DNA of 39,032 bases from Lachnospiraceae bacterium (GTDB taxonomy: Bacteria > Bacillota > Clostridia > Lachnospirales > Lachnospiraceae). Positions 17,036-23,800 of the stretch are shown piece after piece. The translations under genes and the position numbers were made by a program. The notes beneath the pieces are model-generated. The model was not told the origin of the DNA. It made no database searches and saw only the letters and a program-made list of their open reading frames with translations. The DNA is taken from the NCBI GenBank assembly GCA_029063085.1, contig JAIDOW010000068.1:32001-71032 (forward strand), in the 5' to 3' direction. The number at the start of each line of letters is the position of its first letter. The stretch's first letter is position 1.

Positions 17036-17359
17036 TTATGCTATGACATCTGTTGCTAACGCACTTGCAATTGCTTCATTTGCCTTTTCGGTAGATTCAT
17101 ATTCTGCCGAAATTTGCTCTAAGTCAGTGGAATATTCTGTAATCATCCGATACATCTGATCCATATCTTCTTCCAGCTTTGCAAACTGCTTTTTATAGGC
17201 CTCTGCCGCATCACCAGACCATACTGCCCCGTTAATCTGCTTTATCAGGTTTAACATCCTGTCTGTCGTATTATGTACCTTTGACGCCTTAGTCTTAAAT
17301 TCTGAAGCTTTACTCTTTAACTCACTTGGTTTTACTTTTAACTCCGACATACCTGCCAT
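17036..17359 (-). CDS. WXG100 (ESAT-6-like) protein 5
   Basis: 107 residues, two-helix hairpin with the WxG turn WSG at residues 47-49 (INGAVWSGDAAEAYKKQF). Near the C-terminus, YESTE gives the YxxxE secretion motif. Such proteins are exported as dimers by type VII systems and are often needed for export of other substrates. Its end (ANEAIASALATDVIA) resembles the protein at 18092-18409 (SIKQIASALPVDVLS), suggesting a duplicated pair. It is the last of the five consecutive WXG100 genes. Confidence 0.92.
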   Translation of the reverse strand: MAGMSELKVKPSELKSKASEFKTKASKVHNTTDRMLNLIKQINGAVWSGDAAEAYKKQFAKLEEDMDQMYRMITEYSTDLEQISAEYESTEKANEAIASALATDVIA

Positions 17360-17393
17360 AATCTTTTACTTCCTTTCTTAATTAATTTTATTA

Positions 17394-17699
17394 TTAGTAT
17401 GAACGTTTCTTAGCTGTCTGGACATTCTTTTTCTCACCTTGTTCATACAGCTTCATAATGGATTCCAATGCCCCCACATATTTGGTAACCAGACTCGTAA
17501 ACTTGTCAAAGGATGCGCCATCCTTCTCGTAAGTAGTATTAAAAGCCTTTGCCGCATCACCTACCCACATCCCCATTAAAGATTTCTCTGTCTCATCCAA
17601 ATCTTTAATCTGCTTTTTTAAATCTGTGTTTAACTGTTCCAATTCGCCCTTCTTTTTATCAAGCGCACTTTCCGTTAACCTGATCTCTGAAACTGCCAT
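17394..17699 (-). CDS. WXG100 (ESAT-6-like) protein 4
   Basis: 101 residues with the WxG turn WVG at 45-47 (LMGMWVGDAAKAFNTTYE). The C-terminal helix carries YEQGE (YxxxE) and ends with a basic tail QTAKKRSY. AAGGAGG precedes the ATG. The sequence differs enough from its neighbours that it is probably a distinct partner rather than a recent copy. Confidence 0.92.
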   Translation of the reverse strand: MAVSEIRLTESALDKKKGELEQLNTDLKKQIKDLDETEKSLMGMWVGDAAKAFNTTYEKDGASFDKFTSLVTKYVGALESIMKLYEQGEKKNVQTAKKRSY

Positions 17700-17740
17700 A
17701 TCGTTTCCTCCTTAAAATAAATGATTAATTGTTTCTATAT

Positions 17741-17759
17741 ATATCTGCATTGCAGATAT
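17741..17759 (-). other. Short perfect hairpin at the stop codon of WXG100 protein 3
   Basis: ATATCTGCA (17741-17749) and TGCAGATAT (17751-17759) form a perfect 9-bp stem around one base. It overlaps the first base of the stop codon and has no T-tract. Candidate mRNA processing or stability element. Confidence 0.35.
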
Positions 17760-18079
17760 TATGACTTTTGATAAGACCGCATTTTTGCAATCCGGATACT
17801 TTCCATTTCGGCATCATAAATTTCCTTTGCCATCTTCTTGATTGCATCAGAAATCTTCCTGATATCATCTGCGGAATCTTCTACCTGATCCTTAAGCTTC
17901 TTGCTCTTGGCAAGAAACTTTTTGGAATTTTCCCCATCCCAGTTTTTATCAATTGCCTGTATACTGTCATTCAATTTATCTGTTGCAATCTTACGAATAT
18001 CATTAGATATATTTAATAAGCTGTTAGCCTGTTGAATCGCTTTATTATAATTAAACTGAATTGTCTGTTCACTTGCCAT
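17759..18079 (-). CDS. WXG100 (ESAT-6-like) protein 3
   Basis: 106 residues with WDG at 47-49 (IDKNWDGENSKKFLAKSK) between two long helices. Unlike its neighbours it lacks an exact YxxxE: the C-terminal helix has YDAEM in that place, and it ends RIAKMRSYQKS. The RSY ending is shared with protein 4. GGGAGGG precedes ATG 18079. It may be a partner that lacks its own signal and leaves as a heterodimer; this is inference. Confidence 0.9.
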   Translation of the reverse strand: MASEQTIQFNYNKAIQQANSLLNISNDIRKIATDKLNDSIQAIDKNWDGENSKKFLAKSKKLKDQVEDSADDIRKISDAIKKMAKEIYDAEMESIRIAKMRSYQKS

Positions 18080-18091
18080 AATTACCCTCCC

Positions 18092-18409
18092 TTAACTTAG
18101 TACATCTACTGGTAATGCCGATGCAATCTGCTTAATAGACTGTTCTGTCTCTTCATATACACCTGCCATTTCCTGTAAATCCTTAGGATGTTCCTTTAGA
18201 CGTTTGATTATGGTTTTTAAATCATCCTTCATCTTATTAAAGCTCTTAATATGCTGGTCACTGGCTTCTCCTTCCCAATACTTTTTCGTACCGGTCACCA
18301 GCTGCTCAATCTTTCCAAAATCTGTTTCAATTGCACTGATCTCCTTTGAAATCTCATCCGATTTCTTCTTCAATTCTTCCGGAGTTACTTTTAATGTTAT
18401 AGAAGCCAT
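18092..18409 (-). CDS. WXG100 (ESAT-6-like) protein 2
   Basis: 105 residues with WEG at 45-47 (GTKKYWEGEASDQHIKSF) and YEETE (YxxxE) in the C-terminal helix. The tail IASALPVDVLS matches the tail of protein 5. AGGAGG precedes the ATG. It lies 12 nt downstream of protein 1. Confidence 0.92.
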   Translation of the reverse strand: MASITLKVTPEELKKKSDEISKEISAIETDFGKIEQLVTGTKKYWEGEASDQHIKSFNKMKDDLKTIIKRLKEHPKDLQEMAGVYEETEQSIKQIASALPVDVLS

Positions 18410-18420
18410 CCCTTTACCTC

Positions 18421-18726
18421 CTAAATCGTAATACTATCAATCAAATCAGATACTTTCTGTTCACATGCGTCATATTCTTTCTTGGCATTCTTTTCATAAT
18501 TGATCACACTTTGAATATTGTCGCAAATTAACCCTAAATCCGTAATATCATCCTGAAATGCCTGGTTGAATGCCTCATTTGCTTCACCTGTCCACATCGC
18601 ATTTAATGCATTTACGTCTGCCTGCATCGCCTGAATCTTCTTTTTAATGTCATTTAATGCCTGAGAAATTGAATCCGTATCCCTTTTCAGTGTTGACGTA
18701 TTGATCTTAATCTTAGTAATTGCCAT
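18421..18726 (-). CDS. WXG100 (ESAT-6-like) protein 1
   Basis: 101 residues from ATG 18726 (MAITKIKIN); an in-frame ATG 18 nt upstream overlaps the GGAGG that probably serves as ribosome binding site, so the inner start is preferred. WTG is at 45-47 (NAMWTGEANEAFNQAF) and the C-terminal helix has YDACE (YxxxE). First of the five WXG100 genes. Confidence 0.9.
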   Translation of the reverse strand: MAITKIKINTSTLKRDTDSISQALNDIKKKIQAMQADVNALNAMWTGEANEAFNQAFQDDITDLGLICDNIQSVINYEKNAKKEYDACEQKVSDLIDSITI

Positions 18727-18749
18727 CCTAACTTGTACCTCCATCCTTT

Positions 18750-19106
18750 TCAGATAATATTAATATGAAACTTTCTTAATATTGCTTGTGTCTTTTCAAT
18801 ATCAATCCGTTTAAAAACCGGACTGCTTCCGGACGTATTAGAAATATTTTTTATGATTGCTTTTTCCGTATTATCGTATTCTCTTACAACCTCTGACAGT
18901 ACTTTCCTTAATTTCTTCATTGATTGGTATTCGCTATTCAAGTCATCAGAAATTTTTTTCAAAGTACGCTTATCATTCCCCTCTTTTTCCATACTCCGAT
19001 ATTCATAGACAATTCTTTCAAAAGCATCTAACTGCCTTTTATACGTCATCTCCGCAGCCTGCAATTCGTCTATGACCATTTTCACTTTGTTTATTGAAAT
19101 ATCCAT
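18750..19106 (-). CDS. Helical WXG100-like protein without the WxG turn
   Basis: 118 residues from ATG 19106 (MDISINKVKMV), with AAGGTGG just upstream. A longer frame to 19148 would begin at or upstream of the predicted transcription start, so it is rejected. The protein is two long helices with no tryptophan-glycine turn; the second ends with REYDNTE, a YxxxE motif as in the WXG100 proteins. A tail of about 35 residues follows. First gene of the transcription unit driven by the LytTR-type promoter at 19147. Possibly a diverged substrate or adaptor. Confidence 0.7.
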   Translation of the reverse strand: MDISINKVKMVIDELQAAEMTYKRQLDAFERIVYEYRSMEKEGNDKRTLKKISDDLNSEYQSMKKLRKVLSEVVREYDNTEKAIIKNISNTSGSSPVFKRIDIEKTQAILRKFHINII

Positions 19107-19146
19107 CATAACCACCTTGCCTGTCTGCTTTTCTTTCAATGTATGC

Positions 19147-19155
19147 ACTATAACA
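19147..19155 (-). promoter_or_regulatory. Extended -10 promoter of the WXG100 operon
   Basis: On the - strand TGTTATAGT, an extended -10, 28 nt downstream of the 20-bp repeats. The -35 position reads GAAAAA, far from consensus, so an activator is expected. The predicted transcript starts near 19140, giving a leader of about 35 nt before ATG 19106. Confidence 0.72.
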
Positions 19156-19180
19156 TATCTTTCCTGTTATTTTTCATTTT

Positions 19181-19220
19181 TGCGACGAATAACCAGTTTT
19201 TGCGACGAACGACCAGTTTT
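19181..19220 (-). promoter_or_regulatory. Tandem 20-bp direct repeats, candidate LytTR operator
   Basis: Two copies, TGCGACGAATAACCAGTTTT (19181-19200) and the same with C and G at unit positions 10 and 12... differing at two positions (19201-19220). Same repeat, period and distance to the -10 as at 13453-13492. The LytTR regulator gene lies about 950 bp upstream in the same direction. Confidence 0.78.
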
Positions 19221-19242
19221 ATCTAAAAAGAACCCCTCCTGA

Positions 19243-19491
19243 CTACACCATATATAATCTGCAACCATTTACAATTCCGTTTTCTTCTAATGTAGAATCC
19301 CCATTTAGTACAATACCCTGTTCCATAGAACATAAAAAGAATTTTTCCGATTTATCATTCAGCTCTGTCTTATATTTCTTACACATCATTTCACTGATTT
19401 CCTGAACAACATTCGTTACCTTTGCCGTCTCATCAATTCTAAAATCAAGAGTCTCATCCAACGAAGGAATATAAACATCAACTAATATCAT
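19243..19491 (-). CDS. YukD/EsaB-like ubiquitin-fold T7SS protein
   Basis: 82 residues. MILVDVYIPSLDETLDFRI at the start and the closing NGIVNGCRLYMV match the YukD/EsaB family, a ubiquitin-like fold found in Firmicute type VII loci, where EsaB influences secretion or substrate expression. It starts inside the end of the upstream gene (14-bp overlap) with GAGGAGG six nt before the ATG. It is the last gene before the WXG100 promoter; no clear terminator separates them. Confidence 0.82.
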   Translation of the reverse strand: MILVDVYIPSLDETLDFRIDETAKVTNVVQEISEMMCKKYKTELNDKSEKFFLCSMEQGIVLNGDSTLEENGIVNGCRLYMV

Positions 19492-20188
19492 ATAATGCCT
19501 CCTCTGCCACGTTTACTACCATATCTAAAAATGTCTCCTTTTTAAAAGAATTCATCTGCTCCTTCCCTTCTTTAAAACATAACTGCTTTTTTTCTTCCTG
19601 CCCCTGTTTTATAAGCATACGGCAGTCTACTTTACCATTTTTCAGATTCATTCTTTCTATCATGATAATGATATTCCCCAGGGAATCTATCGTCTCACTT
19701 TGCAATATATAAGGATATTCCATTATGACATCCGTTAAACGCTCTTCATCCAAGACCTGCTTATATTGCTTTTCCTTTTCCTTGATGTCCTCTTCCAGAA
19801 AATCACACAGTTCCTCTTTAGGAATCTCATATAACCGAATTGCATTCATATCCGTTTCTCTTCGTTCAGCAGCTATCAGTTTTTTTCCTATATAAATGAT
19901 CTTGGATTGCATTCTCCCCAAAAAACTACGTATCAGAAGAATTGTATGTGCCTGCGAAATAGCAGTCATCATTTCTTCTAAATCCTCATTTAAATAAAAA
20001 CCGTCCTGTGGTGCATTATATATAAACTGCTGTTCATAAAGATGGTTTAGTGCCTGAAAAACCGCCGCTTCTTCTATCTGTAACGACTCCTCCTCCAAAT
20101 CAAATATTCCATGAATGTTTTTACCTGCTGCAATTACATTCAATTCTACTGGGGTTAAAATGTAGACCGAATTAATATCCTTTTCCAT
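19478..20188 (-). CDS. Unknown T7SS-locus protein, EspG-like pattern
   Basis: 236 residues, soluble, not firmly recognised. The N-terminus (YILTPVELNVIAAGKNIHG, then about residues 40-56 AVFQALNHLYEQQFI) reads like a winged-helix segment and recalls the start of mycobacterial EspG chaperones (threonine/leucine-rich start, aligned helices, then L..L...G). The middle (70-170) is helical; the end has alternating strands. It overlaps the LytTR gene by 17 bp and the yukD-like gene by 14 bp, so it is tightly coupled to the secretion genes. The EspG link is inference only and needs a profile or structure comparison; other possibilities include a DUF5081-type protein. Confidence 0.5.
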   Translation of the reverse strand: MEKDINSVYILTPVELNVIAAGKNIHGIFDLEEESLQIEEAAVFQALNHLYEQQFIYNAPQDGFYLNEDLEEMMTAISQAHTILLIRSFLGRMQSKIIYIGKKLIAAERRETDMNAIRLYEIPKEELCDFLEEDIKEKEKQYKQVLDEERLTDVIMEYPYILQSETIDSLGNIIIMIERMNLKNGKVDCRMLIKQGQEEKKQLCFKEGKEQMNSFKKETFLDMVVNVAEEALYDIS

Positions 20189-20891
20189 TCTTAACCACCT
20201 CCTTGATCACCGGTTTATAACTTCGTGACAACGGAATCTCTATATTATTTTTTAAAACGATAAAATTCCTGGAATACCATATTTCATCCACATATGACAG
20301 GTTTACAATATAGCCTCTATGGCAGCGCTTAAAATTCTCCGGCAGCTGTTCTTCCAATGTATCCATTGTCCCGCATACTCCATATTCCCTGCTGGAAAGC
20401 CTTACATAAATTCTCTTGTTTCTCGCTTCAAAATACAGAATCTGGGAATACGGAATATGTCTCTGCTCCCTGCTGTCCTCAAAGGAAAAAAATTTTTCTT
20501 TATCTCCCTTATTCCGTTCCAATAAAGAAAATATACTTTTTAACCTTTTTTGAATCTCGTTGTATTGCAGCGGCTTTAACAACAATGAAACAGCCCGGAT
20601 ATCCGGAATCAGATAAAGAACCGGGGAAACTGTATTATCCGAAATAATAATAATCTCTGCTCTGCCAAAACGCTTTCTCAAATCCTTTGCAGCCTGTAAT
20701 CCACTATGTTCCGTAATATCAACAAAAGCAATATCTATAGTACCTATCTGCTGCTTTTCCATATCCTCTGGTGACTTAGCAACTATAGTCTCTATCCGGT
20801 CATCATAAAAGTATGCAACCATATCCCTTGAGATTTCCTGTAATAATTCAATTTCGTCCTGCTTACAACTATAAATAAGCATCGAAATCAT
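20172..20891 (-). CDS. LytTR-family regulator with degenerate receiver domain
   Basis: 239 residues. The N-terminal half is a receiver-like domain: the phosphoacceptor position is Asp58 (IDIAFVDITEH) and the lysine motif is LLKPLQ, but the Mg-binding acidic pair near the start is replaced by S8-C9 (MLIYSCKQDE). The C-terminal half (about 130-235) is a LytTR DNA-binding domain: SRNFIVLKNNIEIPLSRSYK and FKRCHRGYIVNL are typical. AGGAGG eight nt upstream supports ATG 20891. No histidine kinase lies nearby. It is the natural candidate for binding the 20-bp repeats at 13453 and 19181. Signal input may be non-phosphorylated. Confidence 0.9.
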   Translation of the reverse strand: MISMLIYSCKQDEIELLQEISRDMVAYFYDDRIETIVAKSPEDMEKQQIGTIDIAFVDITEHSGLQAAKDLRKRFGRAEIIIISDNTVSPVLYLIPDIRAVSLLLKPLQYNEIQKRLKSIFSLLERNKGDKEKFFSFEDSREQRHIPYSQILYFEARNKRIYVRLSSREYGVCGTMDTLEEQLPENFKRCHRGYIVNLSYVDEIWYSRNFIVLKNNIEIPLSRSYKPVIKEVVKNGKGY

Positions 20892-20896
20892 TGCTC

Positions 20897-23800
20897 TTAC
20901 CTCCTAGCAAGTGGAACGATAATTTTTTGTATTTCACCGTTTAATCTGCTTGAAATTAATCCAATACCCGGCTTTAACAGCATAGACTGTTCTTTATACG
21001 GTATCGCATCAAAATTATAAATACGATTTTCAGCAGTATTTCCACCAAAATGAATTCCTGTTTTATAGCTCACAAAAATCTCATAAATCCTTTGATAATC
21101 CACTGTCGAAATATTTTCCAGACCAATAATGCCAATAAAATAAATATTCAACAATCTTCCCTTTTCAAGAATATTTTCTAAAAATCCCCGCATATCCAGC
21201 TCTGCATTATAAATCAAATTGATGAACCATTCCAAATCTGAAATAAAGAAATAAATAGGCAGCTCCTCGCACATACGTTTAAAAATCTCTGATTCTTCTG
21301 CATCTTCATCCTGCATTTCTTTTCTTATCTGGCTTCGGTTCTTAAATTCCGGTATCACTTTGGAAAAACATTCAAAAATTCCTTTTTCATCCGTCACATA
21401 TTGTATTTCTTCTTTTTCTTCAAAAATTCTCATAGGCTTTGCTTCGCTGTCAAATATGTAAACATCTCCGGCTCTTTTTACCGCTGATTGAATCATAATC
21501 TTCATATAATTCTTTTTACCTGATCTTGCAAGACCGGTAATCATATAACAATAGGTATCACTTAAATCAATGCTGTAGACGGATGCATTTTCTGCATCAT
21601 ATGCAACAGGCAGATACTGCTTGTCCTCCAATACCCGTTCATAATCTTCCAATTCACTAAACTCAGACCAAACCGGCTTTTCCGGTATCTCCGGTATTGG
21701 ACGGGCTTTTTTCTTTGTCCAATGCTTGCGCATATCTTCACAAAGCAGTCCGATTTTCTTAATCCTCTGATAATCATCCTCTGCTTCACATGCCAATGCT
21801 GTCTGATACTCCAGAATCCGGTTTCCATAATATGCAAGTCCACGACCTTTGATATTTGCCTCCGGTACTACATCAAATGCCACTGTATGCATGATATCGC
21901 CATATGCATATTTATCTGCCATTTCTGTAGTAATAAACGTTTTAATATTCTCTGCTGCCCGGGACGGAATATCCGCAGGCCCGATTCCAGAACCGGTAAG
22001 TAACAGATAAATACCATGGCTGACACCTTCCTTTGATAAAGTGACAAGAAAATCAACATATTCTTCTTCTGTTTTTTCATTAAATGCTGATACATTATCT
22101 ATAATGATAAGAAGCATCGGAAGTATAACACCGTTTACCTGCACATACTGACTGTAATTACCACCTCTGAATAGCTTCTTTCTTTCCTCTAAAATAGACT
22201 GTATCATATTAAAGAATTTAGAGATTTTCTCATAATCTCCTTCATACATGACACCACCCACATGAGGTGCTTTTTCAAATGCGGTCATCATTTTACTGCT
22301 GAAATCAATTGCATATATATTGATATATGCCGGCGAATATTTATTGATCAGTGCATAAGTTATTGTTTGTACAGATGTACTGCGGCCACTGACCACCATA
22401 CCGCAGACCGCATGATGTCCACCCTCTGTAAAGTTTATTGTAACTGGCATTTGTGCCTGATTTTGCGGATCATCATAGAGTCCCAGAACAACTTCAATAT
22501 TCCATTCACTTTCTGCTTCAGTCCACCTGCCATCCTGATATCGGGAAGCAGTAAATTCATCAAATTCATCCAAATACATATGAGTGGGAAGTACTGGCAT
22601 CCATAGTTGCAATTCATGCGTATACCCATTTTCTTTCGCCATCTTTCCCAGATATTCTTTTACAGCATCTAATTGGGTTTTATCCTTTGCCTGCGGCAGC
22701 TTGATATTATTCTGCTCCGCACGGGAAATCATGGAAGCGATCACATTTTCTGTTCCCATACAATGATGATATAAATCAATATAATCCTCAAGACGTGCCG
22801 TATTATAAGCACTAATTGGATAATCAATCATATCTGCCTCAAGCATCTGATAAATATTATCTATTACCGCCTGCTGTTTTGACTTTACCTTCATACATTC
22901 TTCAAGAATGGTCTGCTCTTTATCCAATGCTGCCAATAAATACCCCTCTATAATAGACAGCCACTCTGCCTGGGCTTTTTCTTTCTGGGATATTTTTGCA
23001 AAATTACCTGTCATATCCGTCCTGCCATTCAGTGTAATTAATTTTGCAATATCTGTTTTGCTGTCTGTATCATCTTCGCTATATACCGCCCCGCTGAATC
23101 CTGACTGGAACAGTTCAAACACCTCGTCATTACCAACCTGCAGGTAACAGCGTCCTGCCTGCGTGATATACGCCGCATCCGGTTTATGAAGCATATCATT
23201 ACTGTCCTGCCTGTCCTGCACACGCAGACACAATCTGAACTTTGAATTACTCCAGATATTATCATCTACCGTTCCGCTTGGTTTTTGTGTAGCCAGAATT
23301 AAATGTACGCCCAGACTTCGTCCTACCTGTGCCACACTGACCAGTTCTTTCATGAAATCCGGCTCTTCTCTTTTTAATTCCGCAAACTCGTCAATAATGA
23401 TAAACAAATGCGGTACAGGGATACTTACTTCATTATTTTTATACAATTTTGTATATAGATTAATATTGTTAACACCACTTTCCGTAAAGATTCTCTGTCT
23501 TCTCCGGTTTTCGCTTTTAATGGATACCATCGCCCGGTGGACCTGATTCCCCGACAAATTGGAAATCTGACCAATCAAATGAGGAAGACCATTAAACAGA
23601 TTTGCCATTCCTCCTCCCTTATAATCAATAATGAAAAATCCAATATCATCCGGACTGTAGTTGACTGCCAGCGACAACATATATGTCTGAAGAGTTTCAC
23701 TCTTACCGGAACCTGTTGTACCTGCTACCAATCCATGGGGACCATGATATTTTTCATGAACATCCAGATAACTGGGGGCACCTCCGGCTTTGGCTCCGGT

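Noticed and set aside
19107-19148. Longer start for the helical WXG100-like gene
   Set aside because: The extra codons overlap the extended -10 (19147-19155) and would begin upstream of the predicted transcript start; ATG 19106 has AAGGTGG next to it.
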